Shown in pieces: positions 38,501 through 48,740 of a stretch of DNA of 64,000 nucleotides (positions are counted from its first letter, which is position 1; each line of letters opens with the position of its first letter). The stretch lies in contig OU612066.1 in the NCBI GenBank assembly GCA_914767715.1, forward strand, positions 24,032,283 through 24,096,282, read 5' to 3'. The notes below the pieces were generated by a model. It was not told the DNA's origin. It was given only the letters and a program-made list of their open reading frames with translations, and ran no database searches. The position numbers were made by a program, and so were the translations under genes. Origin of the DNA: Membranipora membranacea. Taxonomy: Eukaryota > Bryozoa > Gymnolaemata > Cheilostomatida > Membraniporidae.

Positions 38501-41500
38501 TCAAAAATCTTCTTCATTGTGTGAGCACCTATGGTATAACAATCACACCATACAGATTTGTAATGTTCCTTCAGCTGTCTAGTAAATAAATACAATTTCT
38601 TTTCTCTCAGAGTGAATTATACAAATCACAACAAAGAAAAGTTTCTGACTCACTTCAGCAGAGAATCTTGGGCTACTCAGACTGCGGAGGAGAAGGCTAT
38701 GCATCAATTCTCGAACTGCCCGGCATGTATGCTAAGCCAACATCTAAATATATATGCAACACTGAGAAGAAATGCAACTGCAATAAGGTGGAATCACTTC
38801 AGAAGCCTCGAACTTCAGACTAGTCAAGCTGTCATTGCAAAGCATCACTCGATCATCCCATCTAGGAGCAGAAAACCATCAGCAGTATCATCAAAACCTA
38901 CCAAAGCACTTATGGTTAGAAAGTCTACGCTGCCACGAAAAGTAAAGAAGACTGTACAGGCCTCTCAGTCTAAGCCAATTCAAAAGAAACACCCTGTCAA
39001 GAAGATCGAGTATCCCTCACAGCCCAGACAGAAAACTCCTCTTCCACCCACACAGCGTGAACTGGAGGCAATGAGGCGTGCTGAAAATGGCGAGCCGAAG
39101 GTGGTCCGAACCTACAGGAACGCGATCGATCCTAATCGCTTTAAGTTCGATAGACCTACAGTAAAGCAAGAGATAGTAAGTATGCTGGACTCTCGGGTCA
39201 AAATAAGCTGGATGGACATTGCGAGACGACACGAAGTTGTGATGGCCAATGGGAAGCCTGCTTTGCATGCCTATAGCGCTACAGTAATAAAAGCTTTTGC
39301 AATCAGCGAGGGCCTCATCAAACGGAGTGAGAAGCGTCGGGTGAGGAGAAGTAAACTGAGGATAGAGGAAGAGGAGGAGGAAGGGGAGGACGAGCCCACA
39401 GATGTAATTATAGAATTGCCAATGGAAGACGATAATTTGTAATAAATCAAACAACTTTACATTGCACTGTAGTCTGAACGATTAGACAATCACTGTGAAT
39501 TGTGGCATCAGAAAATTTTTTGATAAATTTACTAGATAATATGAACTTGTAATGCCTTTCACCTTAGCCTATCGATAAACAGTACGGGTGTCAGTAAAAG
39601 CCTTGCTTGTGACACGACTAGCATACACCCTGTCCCCAACTGTGTGTACGGGTGCCAGTAAAAGCCTTACTTGTGACACGACTAGCATACACCCTGTCCC
39701 CAACTGTGTGTACGGGTGTCAGTAAAAGCCTTGCTTGTGACACGACTAGCATACACCCTGTCCCCAACTGTCTGTACGGGTGTCAGTAAAAGCCTTACTT
39801 GTGACACGACTAGCATACACCCTGTCCCCAACTGTGTGTACGGGTGTCAGTAAAAGCCTTGCTTGTGACACGACTAGCATACACCCTGTCCCCAACTGTG
39901 TGTCCCATGCAGCTTTTATATTCTTATTCTAAATCTGCTTTTTCTTTGATATTTGTGAAATTCCCTGATGATGTATCCAGGAGCATTCGTCTTTGAGGTA
40001 TTTTAGTAATAATATTAGTTGTCTCCTCACGTAAAAAAGGCGGATAACTGACTGAATAATACCAGTGCTTAATAATAAGAGATCTTGCAAAAGGAACCTA
40101 GTGTGAACCACTGAAATACAAAGCATGTGTATTCTGAGCACACATGCAGTCCGCCAATAAGTGTTTGTCGTTTCCGTCGCTTACCTGGGCCCATATTTGG
40201 TCTGTTTGTGTTCTCTGAAAATAAGCCATATGGTTGGTGTGCGGCTCCTGTTCTGATTCTTTCGGATCTCTTACCACTGAAAAGTGTGTACGGACCTTTT
40301 AAGCTGCATGTCTTGTTTAGCAACTCTTCGGTGAATGATTCAAAGCCATATTGACCGGGTGGGAGATTAGAAGTTAGTACTTGCTGCGAAAATCCATGTC
40401 CTGCACCTAAAAAACCATAAGTAAAATGTTTATTGTTGTTAAAGCTTGTTGTACAATATACATCGCATCGAGAATTAACACAGACCATTAAATGGTGGCG
40501 CGGCAGCGTTGTGCGCTATCACTGTTCTGATAAGGCTATTTTTACAGGGTTAGACTTAAAGGTTGGCTACCAGACTATACAGCACTGTAACACCTGCTTG
40601 TCTTAGCTCAATCATCACTGTATATACAGATATACTTGGCTAAGAATTACAAGTTTTGGCAAACTCATATACTTTACCAACAAGTATCATTGTCTACTAT
40701 GTCTTTGGTTTGAACTGAAAAATTGTTCATGAAATGTACTAATTATCTTACTCGTGGCCATCCGTGACAATGCGGATGACTCATACTTTTTCTCTTTGTG
40801 TGAGTGAGTACCTACACCAGGTACAACCATAGATTTAAGCAGCTTGCAGTGATGGAGACGCCCTTTCTTCTCTTCATCCAATGGTTGATCTGATTTCGCT
40901 CGCCTTGCTCTGGCCAGACTTAGAGCACCTTGGTGACAACCTGTCATATCAAGTTAAAGTACTTGTTGTATTTATAACCTCAGGTAAAGCGGAGAGATAT
41001 TTATAAAACATATATTTGGCCCTTGTGGCATGAGGGGATACAACTCCAAATACAGACAATTTGTAAAAACTTGATCCGCGCAGGATGTTCGGGATATTTG
41101 TACCATTTGTGTTCAATCACCCTGGTATTCATATACCAATGCATTTCAAAGTTGTCATTCAAGAAGTTGTTGACATTGCTGTCCTGTATAGTTTAAGACA
41201 ATAAACCTAAAAATTGACATGGAATACAACCTTTTAGATTTGGGATGACACCTGTGATTGGTTTGATATCATATCTCCCTGGTGCTTGGCCAGACAATGT
41301 AAACTGCTCCTGTTGTTTCAGCTTCATTTGTCCAGTCTTCAGTACCATATCACGATATTTGGTAGAACTCTAAAATAAAACAGTTATCTTGTTAAGATAG
41401 TAACAATCCAGCCTGCAAGTGCATGATAGCGGTTTCAACCAACATCTGGAGAAGAAGCAACTTTTTAGCAGTTGGTCACATCATGTGTTCTAGCTTGTAT

Positions 41501-44500
41501 CTCCAAAAATCTATGTCTCCGAGATAAGCTATCTAACTGTCATTAAGAAAACATATCTACAGACGACATGCAAATTTAGGTATCTCTATCATCGGTAAAT
41601 TCCCAAGAAAGAGTAAAATAATAGCAGGAAGAAATGTTTGCATTTGCACACTGGTTTGTAATAATATAATGTAGAAAGGGTGACCAAATGTTAGCTAGCT
41701 TTAAATTTAGCTATTTGAAACCTGTGTTAAATGGCGAACTTATCCTCTTGCAAATACTTAACTCTTCTGGTAGTGGTTGACAATGAAGTGCTACTACCAG
41801 CAGCAATCACGACAAAGTTTGAGCATGAAATTATTGTTTGGGTATTAATGTTTGCCTAGCCAATATAACATGTTGCCGCTGTCAGCAAAATTTGATCATG
41901 TATGGCTCATTTCAATTTTTTCCTTTTCTTTTTATTTTTATGCTTTCTCTAGCACATTAGGAAGAACATCTTTTTAATGATGAAGATTTTTGTCAGTAAA
42001 TATTTGGAAAAATGTTTCTTACCAGCCATCCCTTATCCTCAACATACGTTTCTCCTTTCTTGCGTTCTCCTGAACAGCCAATCGGAGGTAACTTCTTATA
42101 TAGATCACCTTCTTTAAAAGTATGTTTGTTCTTAAATCCAGCATCTCCTGCGATTTGTGGTAATTTGGCTTTTGGCTTAGTTCGCTTGGTGTCACCCCAG
42201 GGTTCGGCCGATTTCTGAAAGAGTCTAGGATGCGGACCAATTTGCTTGAACCTGCGAAAAGAAAATCGAGCAAAGTTCCAATGCAATGTGATATCACTAT
42301 CAGGACAATCATATGTTACATACAAACAAGGGATTCTGTTGGACTTAGTTAACTGTCATGGGAAATCCAGCTCCAAATTGCACTATGGTTATGCATTAAT
42401 CAGAGAGGAAACAACTCAACCCAGGCATACATTTGAGAACCTGCTAATTTTATTATCATCTTGCGAAGACACATTAGCAAGCAGAAGTGGTGGCCTGTCA
42501 AACTCAGAATGGTGCTGCTGGGGATGAGGAGACGCACAGTAATTGAATCGGTATGGATTCATAGGCTATCCTCAGCGCAATAACGGCATTTTATATAAAG
42601 GTTCTTGAAATTTTACCAACACTCACACTATTCAAAAGGGGATTTTTGTCATTGTCACTTAATAAGAGTGCAAGTCACCAGGGCCACGATCATTTCCTTA
42701 CATAGCAAGATTCTAAAATACAGTACCTTTCTGTGCTCACGTTGAAGGGCGCACTGGAATAATCATCCAATGTTTTGCTGTCTTTCCACTGACTTTTCTG
42801 ACAATTCTTATTTTTAGTTTTGAGAGCTATTTGTTTCTCTGCTCTGTACGATGGACGAGTCTCCACTTTGATTGTAATAGCATTCCCTCCATATCTCATA
42901 CACATCGGATCATTCTGTAAAAAAGAGGATTTAACAAAACAGTGTACTCCTCTTAACCCAAACTCCTCTTAATTCAGACAACAAAAAAAGGTCCCTTCAG
43001 CCGAATTTCACTGCATTCTAATTTCACTTAATTCAGACTCTGCTTAGTTCGCACAAAATTTGGTGGTCCCCAGAGATTTGATGAAGTGAAATGCACTGTA
43101 TTTAGTACCCTTGAGGGATATTTAGAAGCTACAGCTTAGTTAGCTAACACCAAATTTAGCTAGCTAAGGTTCGATAAAGAGGAGAGGAAGTGTGAATGTT
43201 AGCTAACACTAAATTTCACTCCAAGGCAAACGTTTCCTCCTGTGAGTATTGTACTCCTACTGGGTATATCAGAAGTATAAATTGAATCAATGCCAACAGT
43301 TTAAACAATTGTATAAAGTGCTCTGGGTAGATATATATGTTTATATTCAAGAATTGAAAGCTATTCCACCAAAGTTTTTTCTCATAATTTTTGTCAAGGG
43401 GGCATAACTATATGTCATTTGAATTAATTGATACTATTGAAGCGTCATGTGAAGCTGTGAAGCAACATATTTGTTTGAAATTGTATGAATAACCACAATT
43501 GATCTAAATCTTAGAAGAAGACCTTACAGTAGAACAGCCCACCTTTACAAAAATATTTTAAACAATTTCACTTAATTTGTTTTACCATTTGTTTTTTGTT
43601 GTGCATGGTCTCATATGTCCAAGTGACTTGATAAGTCAATAGAATTGATTTATTATATTATATATATACTTACAGTGAAAGCATATTCCAGCTCTGAAAT
43701 GCGTCCTGACAAATGGGATTTCACTGTGCTCAGGTGCTGTGATATCTAAAATGATGAGTGGTAGATTTTTACATGTTTGAATGCAGTAGAAATGCCAGAT
43801 CACAGAAGCTTGTGTACAGTGTGACTTTTGTTGTAAGATACCCAAATAAAAAAAAAATATATAGCTGATTATTTTATCAATAACTATAATTTTTCACATA
43901 TACTGATCGTTCGACTTTCGCTGTTATTGAGGACAACAAAGACCAGAGTTAGAACAAGTTTGTACCCTCTGTGGTGGCGGAGGGATATTGTAAAAGTCGG
44001 GTACCGAGTGACTTTGACTTTTGCAATGTCCTTCCGCCACCACAGGGAACAAACTTGTTCTCGACCCGAGTTAGAGGGGAGCAACTCCAAATACAGGCAA
44101 ATTGGATCCAACTTTATCTTGATCAAGATGATAGGGTTAATACGGCTATCAATAAGGAATCACCTGTTGGGATCATTATCGATTTTCGATCAATCAATTT
44201 TTCATTTTAGCTCCATTTCATACTTCCATGTTTATTTATAGAGCAAACCAAGTACCTGACTCAATCGATAAAACCTCAGCAAGAAAACATTAAAAGTCTA
44301 TTAGTGAGTCCCGAAGTTGAATAAGGTTATGGTCTCATATGATTATATAAACAACCTGGTTAGCTAGTGTTAGTAAAGCTGAGGAGGTTAAAATCACTCA
44401 CTTGCATCACAGTATTTCCAGGTCTACCATCCTGTGTCCTTGTCTTCCCATTATGTGCCAGATGCATTGGTTGTGCACCGTATGTGGATGGAGTTTTCTC

Positions 44501-44536
44501 CCTAGATTTTATACTTTTTCTATGGAATGAAGCCAT
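20576..44536 (-). CDS. CIMAP2/LEXM-like sperm-tail PG-rich repeat protein, copy A
   Basis: A ciliary microtubule-associated-type protein with STPGR motifs (MGPGCYNV, LGPGHYNV, APGRYDI, PPGQYGF). The block with FTEELL...KGPYTLFSGKRSE resembles CIMAP2 (LEXM); the exact orthologue is not certain. Eleven minus-strand exons: 44402-44536, 43674-43745, 42727-42914, 42023-42251, 41231-41369, 40752-40940, 40185-40406, 22307-22491, 21771-21887, 21304-21422 and 20576-20822. They total 1842 nt (613 aa). Exon 7 ends in phase 1 inside GPG and exon 8 supplies the rest of GPGCYNV, so the join across a 17.7 kb intron is well supported. That intron hosts plus-strand genes. Exon 9 uses a weak acceptor at 21888-21889, chosen because it keeps the frame and restores LGPGHYNV. 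The start is the ATG at 44534-44536. Confidence 0.75.
22958..23275. mobile_element. Pogo-like MITE carrying a tRNA-like module
   Basis: Termini CCGTAATACCTCA and TGAGGTATTACGG are inverted repeats flanked by TA on both sides, the mark of the mariner/pogo group. Inside, about 23085-23160, is a tRNA-like stretch (GGATAGCTCAGT... with a CTTGTAA anticodon-loop-like segment), degraded in the T arm. It lies in CIMAP2 intron 7. Confidence 0.75.
23909..24517 (+). mobile_element. Non-autonomous pogo-like element with CENP-B-type HTH fragment
   Basis: Termini CCGTAATTCCTCACCTATA and TATAGGTGAGGAACTACGG lie between TA dinucleotides. A fragment at about 24230-24379 encodes a CENP-B N-terminal-type helix-turn-helix (TILQKLEVLRTIEKN, then TARELNINRRLIQRW), as in pogo/Tigger transposases; there is no catalytic domain. 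A tRNA-like module with AGCTCAGTGG and CTTGTAA sits at about 24045-24115. A 607-bp sister lies inverted at 37016-37622. Confidence 0.8.
25343..33273 (+). CDS. Four-transmembrane (MS4A-like) caspase-domain protein, copy A
   Basis: Seven exons: 25343-25455, 26250-26448, 29156-29263, 29637-29772, 31876-32210, 32459-32603 and 33083-33273, 1227 nt (408 aa). Residues 1-37 are cytosolic with QQPLLP; four membrane helices follow in an MS4A-like layout (starts near IPIAEF, LPLIGAY, YIALES, VFAFIT). From about 186 comes a caspase-like C14 domain: HRNGA (S1-pocket arginine), catalytic His264 in CIMAHG, catalytic Cys304 in VQACQN where classical caspases have QACRG, then a p10-like part with GGTAKRGLYTGAL. 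EESAD and ATAD before p10 could be processing sites. Exon 4 ends in phase 1, exon 5 of this model begins in the matching phase, and the caspase exon lacks a start codon, hence the fusion. An alternative acceptor at 29891-29892 gives GEPI and a stop at 29904-29906, a 4TM-only protein. The gene lies in CIMAP2 intron 7, opposite strand. Confidence 0.6.
25935..26125. repeat. Palindromic MITE, AGTCTAAGTGCTCAGAC family
   Basis: AGTCTAAGTGTTCAGGCGGC at the left end is mirrored by GCCGTATGAGCACTTAGACT at the right. It lies in intron 1 of the 4TM-caspase gene. Copy B has a corresponding but shorter copy at 50756-50899, so insertion preceded the duplication. Confidence 0.8.
26491..26598. repeat. 15-bp minisatellite, about 7 copies
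   Basis: AATTCAACGCTTCAA repeats in tandem just after the exon 2 donor of the 4TM-caspase gene. Copy B has only a trace of one unit (near 51245), so the array expanded after duplication. It is intronic, although it keeps an open frame reading QNSTL repeats. Confidence 0.9.
26612..28836. mobile_element. 2.2-kb non-autonomous hAT-like element
   Basis: Termini CAGAGGTGTGCGA and CGCACACCTCTG are inverted repeats, flanked by ATCTACAC (26604-26611) and AACTACAC (28837-28844), an 8-bp target duplication with one mismatch. Both subterminal zones (about 26630-26900 and 28370-28810) are dense in GGACGGACA/TGGACAGACA-type repeats, typical of hAT transposase binding arrays. No transposase frame was seen. 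An internal hairpin with arms TTAGAGGCGGAGA/TCTCCGCCTCTAA lies at about 27923-27959. The element is absent from copy B. Confidence 0.8.
30505..31712. repeat. Large inverted repeat (foldback) with about 310-bp arms
   Basis: The arm at 30505-30815 is repeated in reverse complement at about 31385-31712 across a spacer of roughly 570 bp. The spacer holds a smaller inverted pair (CTGTAGAATGGGT near 31007 and its complement near 31257). Copy B has only a compact foldback of about 300 bp at the same place (52930-53238). It lies in intron 4 of the 4TM-caspase gene, between membrane and caspase exons. Confidence 0.8.
32234..32338. repeat. GCTGTT/GATGTT microsatellite in caspase intron
   Basis: A run of TGTTGC and TGTTGA units begins shortly after the donor of the first caspase exon. 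The array differs in length and composition from copy B (about 53756-53822). Confidence 0.85.
33274..35242. other. Non-coding stretch with one tRNA gene
   Basis: This is the 3' flank of the caspase exons, inside CIMAP2 intron 7. It is nearly identical to copy B (about 54820-56780). Apart from tRNA-Gly at 34097 I see no exon. A minus-strand frame at 33248-33547 is preserved in both copies but lacks splice context or family resemblance. Confidence 0.6.
34097..34168 (+). tRNA. tRNA-Gly (anticodon TCC)
   Basis: A 72-nt cloverleaf. The acceptor stem GCGTCGG pairs with CTGACGC, the A box is GGTGTAAAGGTTAGC, the anticodon loop CTTCCAA gives TCC, and the T arm CCGGG-TTCGATT-CCCGG is perfect with an intact B box (GGTTCGATTCC). 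The discriminator base is A; CCA is not encoded. Confidence 0.95.
35243..35658. mobile_element. hAT-type MITE with exact 8-bp target duplication
   Basis: It begins CAGGGGCGTATATT and ends AATATACGCCACTG. GCCTGGGC is duplicated exactly at 35235-35242 and 35659-35666; copy B shows the empty site with a single GCCTGGGC near 56788. Inside is a reverse-strand tRNA-like module (about 35525-35590) and the CCGTAATTCCTCAC end of the pogo-like family near 35422. Confidence 0.92.
37016..37622 (-). mobile_element. Inverted sister of the pogo-like HTH element
   Basis: Termini CCGTAATCGCTCACCTATAA and TATAGGTGAGGGATTACGG lie between TA dinucleotides. Read on the minus strand it encodes MPRTSYTIQQKLEVL, then a TARELDINSRLIQRW-type helix-turn-helix, so here the start methionine of the transposase-like fragment is preserved. 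A tRNA-like module is at about 37430-37500. Confidence 0.8.
37691..37820. repeat. Decayed palindromic MITE, AGTCTAAGTGCTCAGAC family
   Basis: CTAGCTGGTGCTCAGACAGC at the left is loosely mirrored by GCAGCTGTCTGAAAATCTA at the right, with the inner GTCTGATAATGTAAT typical of the family. Confidence 0.65.
37894..39442 (+). CDS. Unknown basic protein with acidic C-terminus
   Basis: Two exons, 37894-38066 and 38611-39442, join in phase 2 to give 334 aa. The first part (GYGQVLLYRECESYQEYEAL ... KGTYAKTHKTQYRLIN) followed by a CPAC pair is loosely reminiscent of FLYWCH/MULE-type zinc domains, a weak guess. The middle is very basic (PRKVKK, KKHPVKK), proline-rich and probably disordered. A helical segment follows (VKQEIVSMLDSRVKISWMDI) that could be a winged-helix-like fold, then RRVRRSK and a Glu-rich tail. 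A nuclear or DNA-binding role is an inference. The ATG at 37894 is the first in the exon; an upstream exon is possible (a GTAG acceptor precedes at about 37872). Missing from copy B. Confidence 0.6.
39583..39902. repeat. 64-bp minisatellite, 5 copies
   Basis: The unit beginning TACGGGTGTCAGTAAAAGCC starts at 39583, 39647, 39711, 39775 and 39839, an exact 64-bp period, with alternating GCC/GTC and TTG/TTA variants. It ends about 18 bp before the point where homology to copy B resumes. Confidence 0.95.
43952..44060. mobile_element. Palindromic MITE, CCTCTGTGGTGGCGGAGG family
   Basis: GAACAAGTTTGTACCCTCTG at the left is mirrored at the right by CCACAGGGAACAAACTTGTTC. Related copies lie at 54241-54312 and, collapsed, 32763-32810, with an end fragment near 21555. 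Copy B keeps only the first bases (near 60650) and lacks about 250 bp from there. Confidence 0.8.
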
Positions 44537-45526
44537 TTTTGTGCGCATATGAGAGTTTGGTCGACACAAAAATGCTGCCGTCAATTGTTGGGCGCCTTCA
44601 TGTCGCTGACTTGCGACAGCATTGATGCCATAAATGAATAACATAATGTACCACAATGTCGACCATCAATTAAACAATAGACTCCTCAACAACCCTAAAC
44701 CAATTCTATTGGTATTCAACTTAGCACAAAATGCCTAAGTATATAGCTCAATATCTTACTCTAACCAAAATCTCATTTTGCACAGATATATTTACTTTCT
44801 TTTTTTATTCTGGCAGAATAGCACCTGACTATTTAATAGCCATGTTGTGAATCTGTTGCGCTGGCTTCCCTTATGCTGGGGTTTCTGTGCTCGCCCCGAG
44901 CATTTCCTAGTGTGAATTTTGGTGACTTATCTTTCTAAGTATTCAAAGATAAACACTATTTTATACAAAAATGATGATGACCAATGATTACACAGTCGGC
45001 ATCTAGTTCTCTGGTTATCATTTTTAAATTCTGCCTTAATTTTGACAGAGCTATATCTTCGACTTATTGGCTTGTGTGGGTGTTCTTCATGAGTGACCAT
45101 CGGGACAGCTGTCACTCTAGTCTTCGGACTATCTGGCTGAGCCCTTGCTTTTCTTTTATCTGCATTATTTACTATTATGTCAAATTCTTTTACTTGATTA
45201 AACTAATTTTATAGCATAAACAATAAAAAAAAAATTGACGACCACATCAATGCATTGAATCAATTATGTATATTACAACTCTCATTTTTATTTTCTCGAT
45301 TGAAAATAATTATAATGATGATAGCGTTGCCATATAAATTCAATTTCAGTTCATTTTAAGCAACGTGTGCCAGTTTTCTGGTTTAATTATTGCATTACAT
45401 AAACAGTTATAATATCATGGAATAGTGACATAACAATTGGTAAAAATCAGTGGTCATGATTGTGCATTCTCTCAACTAGTAAATTACTAGGTTGTGCTTT
45501 TTCCGAACAAAAGCCTGATGATTCGT

Positions 45527-47974
45527 TTACGAGCAGACAACACACGTCAGCTGCCTGTCTGGTACATATGGAGGGCAATGGGCGATACGGCCATGACCAG
45601 AACAATCGGGCTTGACGAAATAGAACAGAGCTCCATTAGAGTTGTCACTATTTCCAATGATGTACTCCGGTGAAGCATCCACACATTCATAAGTAGTAGG
45701 GTATCGGTTGCTCGCAGTACGGGCTGCCATCAGGTAACCTTCAAATAATAATCAACATATGAATAACTTATCATTAGTGCATGGGGAATCAGGCTAAAAT
45801 TCCCCCCTTTATAGATCTTCATTCATCTTTATATTTTTATTAATATATATATATATCTTTATATGAATGAATTACTGTTAGTGCATCTCTCTAGCCTGGG
45901 CAGGTTATCTGGGTGGGTGGGGGGACCCCTGCCCATCCAGACAGTCCTCTCAGGCTAATGTTTCACACTTCGTAGGTCTTTCTTTTATTCATCAAAGCTG
46001 CCATTGGAATCAGCAATTTATAATTGCTTTGGGATGTTGTCAGTCCAAATTAATAGTTCGGTCAAATTAATCAATCCAAAGTTTTTGCAGTATGAGCTGG
46101 TTCTAGCTATATAGCCAAGTTCCCTAGCCTGTCTTGACAAGCTTTGTTGGCATGGGTAGGTTCCCCTCCTATACTTACAGAGCTTGTTATGACAGGCTAA
46201 GCTCCCCTTGACAAAGTATTGACTCACCCTCATACTCCTTGTTCCAGCCTCGAGGGCAGCTCCGTTTTACAGGGATCATCAGAGCTGAGCCATAGGTGTG
46301 ACATCTGGCGCAGGGTACATTTTTGTGCTCTGCAGAGTTTGGAAAAACGCCAAGACTGTAAGACTTGTATTCTACACCAGAAATTGTCGAGTGATATCCA
46401 CCAGAAGCATATCTATTATACTCAGGGTCAAGCGGAATGCACTGATAGTTGCTTCCCCCTCCTCCGGTGTTATAGTTTGTACCAGCAGCAAACCCTGAAA
46501 CAAATAAACAGCTCAAAATATTATACTCAGAAAAGTTGTGGATTTGATCGGCTGAATGTCCTTGAATAAGCAAAGCAGGCACTTCTGCTTGGCATAAATA
46601 GCAGATTTTGGTTATATTATTTCGATCTGAAATCTGAATCTAAAATAATTTTTGGGTCACATTGTATCAAGGAAGGAGCCTTTATATCATCCTGGTTGAT
46701 GCCAATATTGTGAGTATCGCCTTATTTTATATAACTGTCCCTTTTGCGCCAATTCAATTTGGATCTTTAGCTATTTTTGTATCAAGCCGATTGCCTGTAT
46801 TTCACAGTTGTATATGTTATCATAGCAGTGTTACAACACCAAACATAGAGACTGTATAATGTACTTTTCATGCTGCTGCAGTTACAGACTATTGATTAGC
46901 TATAAGTCACTGTTATGATGACAGTATATTCAATGTCTTAAATTGTTGCCGTGCACTTTTTGTGTAAGGAGTTGTCTTAACCACATCAATGTGTATACAA
47001 CTCTCAATTACTTAGCACAGCCTTCATTCTGGTATACTACTTATTGCCTTACCTTCATAAATCAGTGTAGATCTTGCGGGACATGAAGTACGTCCCCACC
47101 TTGTGTACACTGAGCCACTATTGTCACCTGAAGCTGCTGATCTCTTCTTTCTCTCAGACTTATCTTCCACCTGAAATAATCACATAAGGTTAAACAATGT
47201 AAACCTCAGATCGCATCAACACTGCAGATTTTTTTGTTAAATTATTTGATCGGATTTTTGTCTTTATTATGAGCTATCATCCAAAGCGCAGATTCTTTGT
47301 TGCTCCCAGTAGTAGCTTATATAATTTAATTAATGTCAAATCCAAACTTGGCGTAACCAAACGTTTTTATGAGATATTTTGTCTCTGAAAATTAAAATGG
47401 CCCATGGGAAATTAGTTTCCCCTCTCCCCTGCAACTCCCCCCGGCTTTATGGTTTGGCCAAGCGCAGGCTATAAGGGAAGGGGAGGATAATACTCAGAAT
47501 TATGTATGAGGGATATAACCAAACAAATGCTGCAAAGTGCATAGGCTAGGTGCAAATATGACTCACCAGATCGTTTATTGTCATCTGGAGGTCGCTTGTC
47601 ATCTCTCGTTGCTGACTTGTCACCTCTGTCAGATTGGAGATCTCATTCTTCAGGTCTTTCATTTCCATCTCCCGTGCAGATAAAGCCAAGCCACGCCCAC
47701 AAACGGCAGCGGCAACAATGGCAAACATCAGTAATCTGTAAACAATTTATAAGAGCAGGATCAGTAAAGTTGTAAAAAAATTGAAAAATACTATGGCATT
47801 TATCAAGGCATGTAATTTTTGTATTGTTTATTACCATGAATGCATGGTAAATGTAACCAGAAACTCGGATGTAAAAAGCATAATAACTTCCTTAGTTATT
47901 TTAGTTTTATTGACACATTTTCTCATGAAATAAAGAATTTAAGAAAACATTCCAACAAACCTCAATTGCTCCAT
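45527..47974 (-). CDS. Short-chain-collagen-C4-like secreted protein, copy A
   Basis: Five minus-strand exons: 47961-47974, 47567-47735, 47053-47170, 46228-46494 and 45527-45738, 780 nt (259 aa). The N-terminus MEQLRLLMFAIVAAAVCGRG is a signal peptide or signal anchor. A heptad-rich region follows (about 30-60, EMEMKDLKNEISNLTEV) that could form a coiled coil, then a KKR basic site, then the cysteine-rich domain annotated in marine invertebrates as short-chain collagen C4-like: SVYTRWGRTSCP, GGGGSNYQCIPLDPEYN, HKNVPCARC, RSCPRGWNKEYEG, and NGALFYFVKPDCSGHGRIAH before CPPYVPDRQLTCVVC. No Gly-X-Y repeat is present here, so collagen is a name by similarity only. A role as an extracellular or lectin-like protein is inferred. 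A paralogue in copy B begins to be visible at 61979. Confidence 0.8.
45892..45957. repeat. Short hairpin element with TAGCCTG ends
   Basis: TAGCCTGGGCAG on the left and CTCTCAGGCTA on the right bracket an inner inverted pair (GGGTGGGTGGGG/CCCCTGCCC). The counterpart in copy B is near 62343-62407. It lies in the last intron of the collagen-C4-like gene's flank. Confidence 0.5.
46126..46198. repeat. AGCCTGTC hairpin element
   Basis: AGCCTGTCTTGACAAGCTTTG on one arm is mirrored by AGAGCTTGTTATGACAGGCT on the other. It is in an intron of the collagen-C4-like gene; the same element is in copy B at 62575-62647, so it predates the duplication. Confidence 0.7.
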
Positions 47975-48740
47975 ATCTAGTCTTGTCCTTTTGATCTAGA
48001 CTTGAACTGCTTTGTGAAAGCTCTCTCATCAATCTACCTTTAAATATGAAAAGCACTTTGTATTGAGTCGATATCCAAAGTGAATTGGGCAATTTGATTG
48101 GTTGACTGGGAGTGACCTCAGACACTATCAAAATATTATTAAGGATTCTTGAGATGAATAGACCCTTGATGACTTCATGTTTTTTTGTTATTGTTTGTAC
48201 ACCTCAATGATCTCATGTTAGCATTGTCCCAAGGCCACTGTTATTGTTATTGTTTGTGCAAAAACAAAAATTCCGCTACTGCAGATCCTAATGATAACAA
48301 ACAAATTAAGACAAGCATTGCGATTCATCGCTGTTACTTCGGAGACTGCAGTGATTTCGTCAGACTTGTTGGGATGTCACTGCGTTTCATACCCAAGAAT
48401 TGTTTGAAACTGACCCATATATCATTACCCAGCCAGCAACCATTATTGTGTAATTTCTAACATCCCTACCAGCTTCAGCGATATTACAATGCAGCAAGAC
48501 ATACAAGCAAAATATCCAGGCGCTGTATGTAATAGTTTTCACCGATGAGCAATCTTTAGAAGAGTGTCTAGATAATGGAGTATGACTAAATAGCTACAGT
48601 TCAATATGGATGGTTGAAAAACCTCGTTATTCATTGTTGAAACCTCCAACCGCTTGACTATATATGCAAAGTGACAACATAAATAACAATAACATCACAA
48701 ACGGTGAATACAGACATCCGAGAATTTATTTCCACAACAT
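47975..48740. other. Right flank of copy A
   Basis: Upstream of the collagen-C4-like gene start, probably holding its promoter. I see no further exon. A TATTGTTATTGTTTGT direct duplication occurs near 48185-48260. It leads into the MITE at the A/B junction. Confidence 0.45.

Larger units (their letters stand above)
35893..39920. other. 4-kb gene-bearing segment present only in copy A
   Basis: Copies A and B match up to CCTTGTTCCTAAC (A about 35892, B about 57019). Copy B then continues with the sequence found in A from about 39920 (ATTCTTATTCTAAATC). The A-only segment holds the unknown basic-protein gene, a pogo-like element, a MITE and a minisatellite at its right edge. It is either an insertion in A or a deletion in B. 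Confidence 0.85.
22217..48740. repeat. Tandem segmental duplication, copy A
   Basis: From CTAGATCAAG at about 22217 rightward, the sequence recurs in the same order and orientation from about 48836: CIMAP2 exon 8, the 4TM-caspase gene, tRNA-Gly, CIMAP2 exons 7 to 1, the collagen-C4-like gene. The copies differ by scattered substitutions and by transposon insertions on one side only. Sequence left of 22217, including CIMAP2 exons 9-11, is not in copy B. The right edge of copy A is approximate. Confidence 0.9.

Noticed and set aside
39583-39902. CRISPR-like regular array
   Set aside because: The repeats are adjacent 64-bp units with no spacers, and this is animal DNA; it is a minisatellite.
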